The translations under genes and the position numbers were made by a program. The notes below the pieces were generated by a model that was not told where the DNA came from, ran no database searches, and worked only from the letters and a program-made list of their open reading frames with translations. From Panacagrimonas sp. (GTDB lineage: Bacteria; Pseudomonadota; Gammaproteobacteria; Nevskiales; Nevskiaceae), in the NCBI RefSeq assembly GCF_020697055.1, contig NZ_JAJFBP010000008.1, positions 1 to 64,000 of the forward strand: a stretch of DNA of 64,000 bases. Direction: 5' to 3'. Shown piece by piece: positions 1 through 7,876 of this stretch; the first letter of the stretch is position 1, and the number at the start of each line of letters is the position of its first letter.

Positions 1-72
1 TGGGAGCGCGGACAGCACGGTCGTCCGCAGCGCGATGCGGCGCGCCGCGCCGGAAAGTCGCGAAAGGTGCAT
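1..72 (-). CDS. Possible N-terminus of a gene cut by the window edge
   Basis: An ATG at 72-70 opens a minus-strand frame that runs off the left edge after 24 codons. It is preceded by a good Shine-Dalgarno-like GGGGAAG about six bases upstream. The visible residues are basic and then hydrophobic (MHLSRLSGAARRIALRTTVL), which would suit the start of a membrane or exported protein, but nothing identifies a family. It would be the gene downstream of rpiA on the same strand. It could also be a chance frame. Confidence 0.3.
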   Translation of the reverse strand, partial: MHLSRLSGAARRIALRTTVLSALP

Positions 73-102
73 TGATCTTCCCCGGCGGCGCAGCCGCCGT
101 CC

Positions 103-146
103 TGTTCCCCTTTCCCCGCATTGCGGGACAGGCCAGGGTGAGGGGC
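103..146. repeat. Intergenic hairpin repeat downstream of rpiA
   Basis: The stretch between the rpiA stop and the possible gene at the left edge contains a hairpin-forming TCCCCGCA-TTGCGGGA core followed by CAGGCCAGGGTGAGGGG. This wording resembles the short GC-rich intergenic repeats common in proteobacterial genomes, whose usual form is a CCCCTCTCCCGC / GCGGGAGAGGGG palindrome. A second hairpin, GGCGGC-GCA-GCCGCC, lies just to its left. They may act together as the rpiA transcript end, but there is no T-tract. Confidence 0.4.
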
Positions 147-158
147 GAGCGCGCTCGC

Positions 159-827
159 TCAACTGGTTGCGGCTTTCAGCTCCCGCACGCCGCCCGCACC
201 GCCCAGGATCAGCAGGTCTGCTGCGCGATGGGCGAACAGGCCCACCGTCACCACGCCTGCGATCTGGTTTATCCGGGTTTCGAACTCGATGGGCTTTTCG
301 ATGCGCAGGCCGTGCACGTCGAGAATCGGATTGCCGTTGTCGGTGGTGAAGCCCTTGCGCAGTTCCGGCGATCCGCCGAGCCGGACCAGTTCACGTGCGA
401 CGTAGCTGCGCGCCATCGGCACGACCTCGACCGGCAGCGGGAACCGGCCCAGCGCCTGCACGAGCTTCGAGTCGTCGGCGATGCAGACGAACATCCGCGA
501 GGCCGCGGCGATGATCTTTTCGCGCGTGAGCGCGCCACCGCCGCCCTTGATCAGCTGCAGGTGGCGATTGGCCTCGTCGGCGCCGTCGACGTACAGCGAC
601 AGCGTTCCGGCGTCGTTGAGATCGACCACCGGAATGCCGAGCGCCTTGAGTCGCGCGGTGGAAGCCTCGGAGCTGGAGACCGCGGCCGGGATGTCCAACT
701 TGTGCGGCGCCAGCAGATCGATGAAGTGATTGACCGTTGACCCGGTGCCGATGCCGATGGGTTCGCCGGGGCGCAGATATTTGAGCGCAGCGCGCGCGGC
801 TTCGCGCTTGCCTTCGTCCTGGGTCAT
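159..827 (-). CDS. rpiA: Ribose-5-phosphate isomerase A
   Basis: The 222-residue protein interconverts ribose 5-phosphate and ribulose 5-phosphate in the cytosolic non-oxidative pentose phosphate pathway. Family motifs are intact: the phosphate-binding GTGST near residue 27, DGADE at 81-85, KGGGG starting at Lys94 and Glu103. These match the catalytic Asp81, Asp84, Lys94 and Glu103 of the E. coli enzyme both in identity and in numbering, which also supports the chosen start. The ATG at 827 overlaps the stop of yggS (ATGA), so the two are probably one translationally coupled unit. A longer in-frame extension upstream lies inside yggS and was rejected. Confidence 0.97.
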   Translation of the reverse strand: MTQDEGKREAARAALKYLRPGEPIGIGTGSTVNHFIDLLAPHKLDIPAAVSSSEASTARLKALGIPVVDLNDAGTLSLYVDGADEANRHLQLIKGGGGALTREKIIAAASRMFVCIADDSKLVQALGRFPLPVEVVPMARSYVARELVRLGGSPELRKGFTTDNGNPILDVHGLRIEKPIEFETRINQIAGVVTVGLFAHRAADLLILGGAGGVRELKAATS

Positions 828-1513
828 GTGCTGTTGCGTTTTCCGAAGAGGGCGGTTCCGACGCGAACGAGCGTCGAGCCTTCGGCGATGGCGGCTTCGA
901 GATCGTCCGTCATGCCGGCCGAGATGGTATCCAGTGGGGTGCCCGCGGCGCGAATGCGATCGAACAGTTCGCGCAGTCGGCGATAGGGCGCACGCGCGTC
1001 GTCGGCGCAACCGGCCGGCGCCGGAATCGCCATCAGTCCGCGCAGGCGCAGACCCGGAAGCGCGGCGATCGCCTCGCACAACGCCGGTGCGTCGTCCGGA
1101 GCGCAGCCCGACTTGCGGGTCTCCCCGGAGATGTTGACCTGCACGCAGACCTGCAGCGGATCGCGAGCGGGGTTCCGCGCCTCCGACAATCGCTGCGCGA
1201 TGCGCAGGCGATCGACGCCGTGAACCCAGTCGAAGTGCAGCGCAAGGTCGCGGGTCTTGTTGGACTGGACCGGTCCGATGAAATGCCACTCGAGCCCGAG
1301 GTCGGCCAGCCCGTCCTGCTTGGCCAGCCCCTCCTGCAGATAGTTTTCGCCGAACGCGCGCTGCCCCAGGTCCGCCGCCGCCCGCACCCGATCGACACCG
1401 ACGGTCTTGCTCACGGCCAGCAATCCGACCGATCCGGAAGGCCGTCCGGCGGCCCGGCAAGCACGCTCGATCCGCTCACGGACCTGGGTCAGGCTTTCCC
1501 TGAGGTTTGTCAT
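824..1513 (-). CDS. yggS: YggS/PROSC-family pyridoxal phosphate homeostasis protein
   Basis: This 229-residue protein is a single-domain, alanine-racemase-fold PLP carrier that buffers pyridoxal phosphate in the cytosol. The PLP Schiff-base lysine is Lys36 in the motif LLAVSKTV, the same number as in E. coli YggS. Other signatures are [19 protein letters not shown], the C-terminal SAGMTDD and RVGTALFG. Length and start agree with the family. The neighbour on the other strand is pilT, an arrangement seen in many gammaproteobacteria. Its stop overlaps the rpiA start by four bases. Confidence 0.95.
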   Translation of the reverse strand: MTNLRESLTQVRERIERACRAAGRPSGSVGLLAVSKTVGVDRVRAAADLGQRAFGENYLQEGLAKQDGLADLGLEWHFIGPVQSNKTRDLALHFDWVHGVDRLRIAQRLSEARNPARDPLQVCVQVNISGETRKSGCAPDDAPALCEAIAALPGLRLRGLMAIPAPAGCADDARAPYRRLRELFDRIRAAGTPLDTISAGMTDDLEAAIAEGSTLVRVGTALFGKRNST

Positions 1514-1594
1514 CTAAGTTGGTTGCTATGGGAGCGGTTTTGCCGCTAGTGTCGGCCGCATTACGGGGAGCGGAAAGCCAGTTCCAGGGGATTC
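1514..1594. promoter_or_regulatory. Divergent yggS / pilT promoter region
   Basis: The 81 bases between the divergent starts must hold promoters for both units. An AGGGG ribosome site lies four bases before the pilT ATG. No convincing -35/-10 pair can be read by eye, so exact promoter positions are not called. Confidence 0.4.
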
Positions 1595-2629
1595 ATGGAT
1601 ATCGCGCAGTTGCTGACGTTTGGCGTCAAGAACGGGGCGTCCGACCTTCATTTGTCGGCGGGGGTCGAACCCATGATCCGCGTCGACGGCGAGATGAAGC
1701 GCATCAACCTTCCACCGCTTGATCACAAGCAGGTGCACGGGATGGTGTACGACATCATGAACGACAAGCAGCGCAAGGCCTACGACGAGTTCTTCGAAAC
1801 CGATTTTTCGTTCGAGATCCCGAGCCTGGCGCGCTTCCGCGTCAACGCCTTCACCCAGGCGCGCGGATCGGGCGCGGTGTTCCGCACCATTCCCACCAAG
1901 ATCATCTCGCTCGAGGACCTCAACTGCCCGCCGATCTTCAAGGAGCTGGCCGATCTTCCGCGCGGACTGATCCTGGTGACCGGCCCGACCGGTTCGGGCA
2001 AATCGACCACGCTCGCGGCGATGGTCAACCACAAGAACGAAACCGACTACGGTCACATCCTCACGATCGAGGACCCGATCGAGTTCATGCATCAGCCCAA
2101 GCGCTGCATGATCAACCAGCGCGAAGTGCATCGCGACACGCTCGGATTCAACGAAGCGCTCCGCTCGGCATTGCGCGAGGACCCCGACACGATCCTGGTC
2201 GGTGAAATGCGCGACCTGGAAACCATCCGCCTGGCGCTGACCGCCGCGGAAACCGGTCACCTCGTGCTCGCGACCTTGCACACCAGCTCGGCGGCCAAGA
2301 CCATCGACCGCGTCGTCGACGTGTTCCCGGCTGCCGAGAAGGACATGGTCCGCGCGATGCTCTCCGAAGGTCTGCGCGCGGTGATCTCGCAGACACTGCT
2401 GCGCAAGCGCGGCGGCGGCCGCATCGCGGCGCACGAGATCATGATCGGCACGCCGGCCATCCGTAACCTGATCCGCGAGAACAAGATCGCGCAGATGTAT
2501 TCGTCGATCCAGACGGGTCAGAAGGAAGGCATGCAGACGCTCGAGCAGAACCTCAAGGACCTGGTCAAGCGCGGGCTGATCGAGGCGGGCGACGCGCGCC
2601 GCAAGGCCAACAAGATGCTGGAGCTCTGA
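1595..2629 (+). CDS. pilT: Type IV pilus retraction ATPase PilT
   Basis: This 344-residue cytoplasmic hexameric ATPase depolymerises type IV pili and drives twitching motility. The Walker A motif GPTGSGKS is at 130-137, the Asp box LTIEDPIEF near 157, Walker B with VGEMRD around 202-207 and the His box GHLVLATLH around 221. The PilT-specific AIRNLIRE motif, needed for retraction, is intact near residue 286. Length is typical. It is followed after three bases by pilU, so the two are co-transcribed. It is also the likely retraction motor for the MSHA-type pilus encoded farther along, because that locus has no PilT of its own. Confidence 0.97.
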   Translation: MDIAQLLTFGVKNGASDLHLSAGVEPMIRVDGEMKRINLPPLDHKQVHGMVYDIMNDKQRKAYDEFFETDFSFEIPSLARFRVNAFTQARGSGAVFRTIPTKIISLEDLNCPPIFKELADLPRGLILVTGPTGSGKSTTLAAMVNHKNETDYGHILTIEDPIEFMHQPKRCMINQREVHRDTLGFNEALRSALREDPDTILVGEMRDLETIRLALTAAETGHLVLATLHTSSAAKTIDRVVDVFPAAEKDMVRAMLSEGLRAVISQTLLRKRGGGRIAAHEIMIGTPAIRNLIRENKIAQMYSSIQTGQKEGMQTLEQNLKDLVKRGLIEAGDARRKANKMLEL

Positions 2630-2632
2630 GCA

Positions 2633-3799
2633 ATGGACCGCGACCAGGCGATACGACTCGTCCAGCAGCTGCTCACGCTGCTCAAGTCCAAGAACGGATC
2701 GGATCTCTTCATCAGCGCGGGTTTTCCGCCGGCGATCAAGGTCGACGGCCAGGTGACGCCGGTGATGGACAAGCCGGTGTCGGCCGAGAACGCGGCGCTG
2801 ATCGTGCGTGCGTTGATGGCGGATCGTCAGATCAAGGAGTTCGAAGCCACCAACGAGTGCCAGTTCGCGATCAGCCCGCCGGGCATCGGCCGCTTCCGTA
2901 TCTCGGCGTTCGTGCAGCAGGGCTGTGTCGGCGCGGTGATGCGAACGATCACCACGCAGATCCCGACGTTCGAGCAGCTCGGCCTGCCCGAGCAGCTCAA
3001 GAACATCTGCATGGCCAAGCGCGGCCTGGTGATCATGGTCGGCGCCACCGGTTCGGGTAAGTCGACCTCGCTCGCCGCGATGCTCGGATACCGCAACGCG
3101 AACTCGAAGGGTCACATCATCACCATCGAGGACCCGATCGAGTACGTGCACGCCCACGGGGGCTGCATGGTCACGCAGCGCGAGGTGGGCGTCGACACGC
3201 ACAGCTGGGAAAACGCCCTGAAGAACACGCTGCGCCAGGCGCCGGACGTGATCCAGATCGGCGAGGTGCGCACGCGCGAGACGATGGAATACGCGGTGCA
3301 CTTCGCGGAAACCGGCCATCTCGTGCTCACCACGCTGCACGCCAACAGCGCCAACTCGGCGCTGGATCGCATCATCAACTTCTTCCCCGAAGAGAAGCGC
3401 GAACAGCTGCTGATGGACCTCGGCCTGAACCTGCGCGCGATCATCAGCCAGCGCCTGGTGCGCCGCGAAGTCGGTGGACGCGTGGCGGCGATGGAGATCC
3501 TGCTCAACTCGCCTCTGGTGTCCGACATGATCTTCAAGGGCGAAGTGGCCGAGCTCAAGGACGTCATGGGCCGCTCCAACGAGCAGGGCATGATCACGTT
3601 CGACCAGTTCCTGTTCGACCTGTTCGAACACCGGGTCATCAACTACGAGGAGGCGATCCGCAACGCCGATTCGCAGAACGAAGTGCGCCTGCGCATCAAG
3701 CTCGAATCCAAGCGTGCGGCGCAGAACCTGCTCGAAGACGAGGTCGTGAAGAAGATGCAGATGCAGGCCGAAGACGAAGGCCAGATCCTGCGCCGATAG
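2633..3799 (+). CDS. pilU: PilT-dependent retraction ATPase PilU
   Basis: This 388-residue PilT paralogue acts with PilT to retract pili under load. Walker A GATGSGKS is at 137-144; the Asp box (TIEDPIEYVH), the Walker B region IQIGEVRTRET and the His box GHLVLTTLHAN are present. The AIRNLIRE segment of PilT is replaced, as is usual for PilU. A Lys/Glu-rich C-terminal tail of about 30 residues follows the ATPase fold. Only three bases separate it from pilT. Confidence 0.93.
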   Translation: MDRDQAIRLVQQLLTLLKSKNGSDLFISAGFPPAIKVDGQVTPVMDKPVSAENAALIVRALMADRQIKEFEATNECQFAISPPGIGRFRISAFVQQGCVGAVMRTITTQIPTFEQLGLPEQLKNICMAKRGLVIMVGATGSGKSTSLAAMLGYRNANSKGHIITIEDPIEYVHAHGGCMVTQREVGVDTHSWENALKNTLRQAPDVIQIGEVRTRETMEYAVHFAETGHLVLTTLHANSANSALDRIINFFPEEKREQLLMDLGLNLRAIISQRLVRREVGGRVAAMEILLNSPLVSDMIFKGEVAELKDVMGRSNEQGMITFDQFLFDLFEHRVINYEEAIRNADSQNEVRLRIKLESKRAAQNLLEDEVVKKMQMQAEDEGQILRR

Positions 3800-3809
3800 A
3801 AGCCGCAGC

Positions 3810-3860
3810 GGCGTTGGGCGTCAGGCGTTAGGCGTTCGACGACGGTTTTCCCCCAACGCC
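3810..3860. repeat. Inverted and tandem GGCGTT repeat between pilU and its paralogue
   Basis: GGCGTTGGG at 3810-3818 is the exact reverse complement of CCCAACGCC at 3852-3860. Between them the unit GGCGTTAGGCGTT is partly tandem. The element fills most of the 92-base gap separating the third ATPase gene from pilT-pilU, and could be a short dispersed intergenic repeat or part of a hairpin that attenuates read-through. Confidence 0.5.
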
Positions 3861-3891
3861 CACAGAGAACGCAGCGAGCGTCCGACCGCCC

Positions 3892-4959
3892 ATGTTGAAG
3901 ATCCTTCCGTACCTCAAGCTCTGCGTCGAGAAGAACGCGTCCGACATCTACTTCACCTCCAATGCGCCGGCGATGCTGCGCATCGAAGGCGAGATGCTGG
4001 CGGTGGGCAAGACCCTGATGACGGGCGAGTTCATCCGGGAACTGGCCAACTCGATCCTCACGCCCGAGCAGCAGGACTACCTGGCCAAGAAGAACGAGAT
4101 CGACCTGGCGTCGCAGGCCGGCGGACTGGGGCGTTTCCGCGTCAACGTCTTCACGCAGCGCGGCCAGCTCGCGATCGTCATGCGCTACGTGCGCTCCGAC
4201 ATCCCGTCACTGGAATCGCTGGGCGTGCCGGAGGTCCTCAAGGACCTGGTCATGCAGAAGCGCGGCCTGATCCTGATGGTCGGCGCCACCGGCAGCGGCA
4301 AGAGCACGACGCTCGCCGCGATGATCAACCATCGCAACGAGAACTCCGGCGGTCACATCCTCACCATCGAGGATCCCATCGAGTTCGTGCACACCAACCG
4401 CCGCTCGATCGTCAACCAGCGCGAGGTCGGCCAGGACACCGAGAGCTACGACCGCGCGCTGATCTCGTCGCTTCGCGAAGCGCCGGATGTGATCCTGATC
4501 GGCGAGGTGCGTCGCCGCGAGACCATGGATGCGTGCATCCAGCTGGCCAACGTCGGCCACCTGGGACTGACGACGCTGCATGCGAACAACGCGTACCAGG
4601 CCCTGCAGCGCGTGATCAACCTGTACTCGGGTGAAGGACGCGACCAGCTCTACATGGACCTGTCGCTGACGCTGCGCGCGATCATCAGCCAGCGCCTGGT
4701 GCGACGAAAGGATGGCCGTCGTTGCGCCGCGGTGGAGGTCATGCTCAATTCGCCGTACATCCAGGAACTGATCCTGTCGCGTCGCATCGACGAGATCCGC
4801 CCGACGATGGAGCAGTCGTCGGACCGGGGCATGCAGACGTTCGACCAGGCGCTCTACGGGCTCTACAAGCGCGGCGTGATCGATCTGGAAGAGGCGCTCA
4901 GCAACGCCGACTCGCGCACCAATCTAGAAGCCAAGATCAACTTCGGCATCGCCGGCTGA
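3892..4959 (+). CDS. Third PilT/PilU-family ATPase
   Basis: The 355-residue protein has the full PilT/PilU architecture: an N-terminal PAS-like domain to about residue 100, Walker A GATGSGKS at 131-138, LTIEDPIEF, a Walker B region with LIGEVRRRET, and a His box VGHLGLTTLHAN. It lacks the PilT AIRNLIRE motif (the equivalent reads YIQELILS) and so is closer to PilU. It begins 92 bases after pilU, beyond a repeat, with no clear Shine-Dalgarno. All nucleotide-binding residues are kept, so it is probably an active accessory retraction motor. Whether it serves the type IV pilus or the MSHA pilus cannot be decided from sequence. Confidence 0.88.
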   Translation: MLKILPYLKLCVEKNASDIYFTSNAPAMLRIEGEMLAVGKTLMTGEFIRELANSILTPEQQDYLAKKNEIDLASQAGGLGRFRVNVFTQRGQLAIVMRYVRSDIPSLESLGVPEVLKDLVMQKRGLILMVGATGSGKSTTLAAMINHRNENSGGHILTIEDPIEFVHTNRRSIVNQREVGQDTESYDRALISSLREAPDVILIGEVRRRETMDACIQLANVGHLGLTTLHANNAYQALQRVINLYSGEGRDQLYMDLSLTLRAIISQRLVRRKDGRRCAAVEVMLNSPYIQELILSRRIDEIRPTMEQSSDRGMQTFDQALYGLYKRGVIDLEEALSNADSRTNLEAKINFGIAG

Positions 4960-4972
4960 TCGCCGGCGCAGG

Positions 4973-5680
4973 TCAGCGCCGCAACAGCCGGCGCCACACC
5001 AGCACGATCACGATCGCGCCGATCGCGATCACCCAGCGGATGGCGTTGGTCTTCGACGTCTGCCCGGGGACGACGTCGCGCGAATTCTCGCCGTAGATCA
5101 GCCAGGCCTTCACCAGCAGCGGCTCGAGATCGTCGGTTTTTCCGAGCGCCAGGTCGACGCGCACCGACTCGCCCGGCGGAAAACGGTAGGTGTGCGATTC
5201 GCGTCCGACGGCGAACAGCGCGCTGCCGTCGGAGAGCTTCACCGGCACCTTGGACATCAGGTCTGCGTGGAACAGCAGCACGGTCTTGTCGGCCGGGATC
5301 GCGCACTTCATCGGCTGGTCGATGCACTCGATGCCGATCTGGATCGCGCCGAAGGCACCGGTCAGCGACTTCATCTGCGCGCCGTAGTCCACCACCAGGG
5401 TCACCGGACCCTTGCTGCCGTCGACCGCGAAGCTGCCCAGCACCACGCTGCGATCGCGCGTGATGCGACGCTCGGGATCGATGGCCCCGGCGAACTCCTT
5501 CGAGGTGTGATCGGTGGAGACCCACCAGCCCGCGGCGAGGACCTCGATGGGATGCGCGGGGTCGGCGCTCTGCAACGGCGCCTCGAGCACTTCCTTGAGC
5601 GTCGTCGCGGGCGCTGCGCCGAGCAGCATCGCCGCGCTGGTCAGGACCGCCAGACGGCCGAACCATGCACGCCGGCGCAT
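4973..5680 (-). CDS. Unrecognised periplasmic protein with C-terminal membrane anchor
   Basis: I do not recognise this 235-residue protein. It starts with an Arg-rich signal sequence (MRRRAWFGRLAVL) with a likely cleavage after LGAAPA. A beta-rich periplasmic part follows with two nearby cysteines (IECIDQPMKC) that could form a disulfide. It ends in one transmembrane helix and a basic tail (VWRRLLRR), so the bulk should face the periplasm. It starts two bases after the dxs stop and is probably expressed with dxs. It is convergent with the third pilus ATPase, 13 bases away. No function is proposed. Confidence 0.8.
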   Translation of the reverse strand: MRRRAWFGRLAVLTSAAMLLGAAPATTLKEVLEAPLQSADPAHPIEVLAAGWWVSTDHTSKEFAGAIDPERRITRDRSVVLGSFAVDGSKGPVTLVVDYGAQMKSLTGAFGAIQIGIECIDQPMKCAIPADKTVLLFHADLMSKVPVKLSDGSALFAVGRESHTYRFPPGESVRVDLALGKTDDLEPLLVKAWLIYGENSRDVVPGQTSKTNAIRWVIAIGAIVIVLVWRRLLRR

Positions 5681-5682
5681 CG

Positions 5683-7569
5683 TCAGCCTCGGCGCGAGGT
5701 CGTCGTGATGCGCTCGTCAAGGTCGCGGGCGCGCAGGCGCTTCTGCACCGTGCGCAGGACCCCGGCGGTATCCAGTCCGATCTGCGCGAGCAGCTCGTCG
5801 CGCGTGCCGTGTTCGATGAAGTGGTCGGGCAGGCCGACGTTGAGCACCGGCACCGTGTGATGCTGCGAGACCAGCACCTCGTTGACGCCGCTGCCCGCGC
5901 CGCCCGACTTGGCGTTGTCCTCGAGCGTGACGATCAGGTCGTTCTCGTTGGCGAGTTCGAGGATCAGTTCGTGGTCCAGCGGTTTGACGAAGCGCATGTC
6001 GGCCACGACCGCGTCGAGGATTTCGGCCGCTTCGAGCGCGGTCTGCACCATCGTGCCGAAGGCCAGGATCGCGACGCGCGGCTGCCGACGTCCGTGGGCC
6101 TCGCGCACGATGCGGCCGCGACCGACGACCAGCGGCTTGGGATCGGCCTCGAGCGCCACGCCCGTGCCGCCGCCGCGCGGATAGCGCACCGCCGAGGGCT
6201 GCGACAGCGACAGGCCGGTGGCCAGCATGCGGCGGCACTCGTTCTCGTCGCTGGGGGCCATCACCACCAGGTTCGGGATGCAGCGCAGGTAGGACAGGTC
6301 GAACGCGCCATGGTGCGTTGCGCCGTCCGCACCCACCAGCCCGCCGCGATCGAGCGCGAACAGCACCGGCAGGTTCTGCAGCGCCACGTCGTGGATCAGC
6401 TGGTCGTACGCGCGCTGCAGGAAGGTCGAATAGATCGCGCAAACCGGCCGAAGTCCCTCGCACGCAAGGCCGGCGCTGAGCGTGACCGCGTGCTGCTCGG
6501 CGATGCCGACATCGTGGTAGCGCTCGGGGAAGCGGCGCGCGAATTCGACCAGGCCGGAGCCCTCGCGCATCGCGGGCGTGATGCCGACCACGCGCGGATC
6601 GCGAGCCGCGGCTTCGCACAGCCAGTCACCGAAGATCTGCGTGTAGCTCGCCCGCGCGCCGGCCTTGGCGGCGGGGAACTCGCCGGTGACCGGGTCGAAC
6701 TGCGTGACGCCGTGATAGCGGATCGGATCGGCCTCGGCCGGCTCGAAGCCCTTGCCCTTGACCGTCAGCACGTGCAGCAAGCGTGGGCCGGGCACGTCGC
6801 GCAGTCGCTCCAGCGCGCGCGTCAGCGCCGCGAGGTCGTGACCGTCGACCGGGCCGTGATACGCGAAGCCCAGCGTCTGGAACAGCGAGGCCGGATCGTC
6901 GAGGTGTGCTTCGTTGTCCTCGGCGTCCTGCGGCAGCCGCGCCAGGTGCGGCGCGACCAGCCCCAGTCGCTGGACCAGGCGGGCAGAACGATCGCGCAGC
7001 GCGCCGACGTTCTCGCTGATCGACATGTCGTTGTCGTTGTAGACCACCATCAGGTCGAGCTTCTGGTGGCCGGCGTGGTTGAGCGCCTCGTAGGCCATGC
7101 CGGCGGTCATGCCGCCGTCGCCGATGATGGCCGCGACGCGGCGCTTCTCGCCCTTGATGCGCACCGCGCTGGCCATGCCCGCGGCGGCGGAGATCGAGGT
7201 GCTGGAGTGGCCGACGCCGAAGGTGTCGTACTCGCTCTCGTCGCGCCAGCAGAACGGATGCAGCCCGCCCAGGCGGCGGATCGTCTCGAGTTGCGCGCGG
7301 CGGCCGGTCAGCATCTTGTGCGGATACGCCTGGTGGCCCACGTCCCACACCAGCCGATCGTTGGGCGTGTCGAACACGCGATGCAGCGCCAGGCTCAACT
7401 CCACGGTGCCCAGGTTCGCGGCAAAGTGGCCGCCGACGCGCCCGAGCGTCTCGATCAGGAACCGACGCATCTCCACGGCCAGATGCGGGAGTTCGTCCTC
7501 GGGCAGGCGGCGCAGATCCGCCGGCTGCTGGATGCGGCCCAGGATGGAGTAGCCCGGAATCTCGGTCAT
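5683..7569 (-). CDS. dxs: 1-deoxy-D-xylulose-5-phosphate synthase
   Basis: DXS condenses pyruvate with glyceraldehyde 3-phosphate, using thiamine diphosphate, in the first step of the MEP isoprenoid route. The frame aligns with the E. coli enzyme throughout: [21 protein letters not shown], the ThDP motif [16 protein letters not shown] ending in [15 protein letters not shown], the GIAEQHAV glutamate loop, [11 protein letters not shown] and GAGSGVNEV. The ATG at 7569 gives 628 residues starting [10 protein letters not shown], the best fit to the family. An in-frame ATG at 7620 would add 17 residues; neither start has a strong ribosome site. The product feeds ispA, encoded 5 kb away instead of adjacent as in E. 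coli. Confidence 0.96.
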   Translation of the reverse strand: MTEIPGYSILGRIQQPADLRRLPEDELPHLAVEMRRFLIETLGRVGGHFAANLGTVELSLALHRVFDTPNDRLVWDVGHQAYPHKMLTGRRAQLETIRRLGGLHPFCWRDESEYDTFGVGHSSTSISAAAGMASAVRIKGEKRRVAAIIGDGGMTAGMAYEALNHAGHQKLDLMVVYNDNDMSISENVGALRDRSARLVQRLGLVAPHLARLPQDAEDNEAHLDDPASLFQTLGFAYHGPVDGHDLAALTRALERLRDVPGPRLLHVLTVKGKGFEPAEADPIRYHGVTQFDPVTGEFPAAKAGARASYTQIFGDWLCEAAARDPRVVGITPAMREGSGLVEFARRFPERYHDVGIAEQHAVTLSAGLACEGLRPVCAIYSTFLQRAYDQLIHDVALQNLPVLFALDRGGLVGADGATHHGAFDLSYLRCIPNLVVMAPSDENECRRMLATGLSLSQPSAVRYPRGGGTGVALEADPKPLVVGRGRIVREAHGRRQPRVAILAFGTMVQTALEAAEILDAVVADMRFVKPLDHELILELANENDLIVTLEDNAKSGGAGSGVNEVLVSQHHTVPVLNVGLPDHFIEHGTRDELLAQIGLDTAGVLRTVQKRLRARDLDERITTTSRRG

Positions 7570-7876
7570 GCGCGCAGTGTCGTCGGGAACAGCACGGGAG
7601 GTGTGCTCGGAGTCCGGCATTATCGTGCAAATGCTGCAGTGCAGGAGCGAGTCTCGGATCGCCGTCGACTCGCCGCATTGGCGTTGACGCCTGTCGCGGC
7701 TCGGCGCCCGGTCATGGTTGTATCGACCGGTTGTCCGTTCGAGCGGGTGGGGACGACCCGGAATTGACTTGGCATCGTTGCACCCGCAGCTTTCCACCAC
7801 CCAACGAACACTCGCTATCGATCCCTTCACGCACGGCCCTGGTGCGACGGTGGATCGCAAGGCAGGAGGAGAAAAA

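Noticed and set aside
145-158. 14-base palindrome GCGAGCGCGCTCGC near the end of rpiA
   Set aside because: Self-complementary GC strings are frequent at this base composition and no T-run follows.
1526-3631. 701-codon open frame antisense to pilT and pilU
   Set aside because: It is the codon-position shadow of two well-identified genes in GC-rich DNA; its product is low-complexity His/Arg/Asp/Leu with no domain.
1595-4959. Recent triplication of pilT
   Set aside because: The three proteins differ throughout in sequence and length, and the PilT-specific motif is confined to the first, so these are old paralogues.
5665-7767. 700-codon plus-strand frame opposite dxs
   Set aside because: It is opposite a conserved dxs with every motif present, and its predicted protein resembles none known to me.
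7621-7876. Sigma-70 promoters for the dehydrogenase genes
   Set aside because: TTGACT and TTGACG hexamers exist but no matching -10 at a proper distance; the 256-base gap has no other clear feature.
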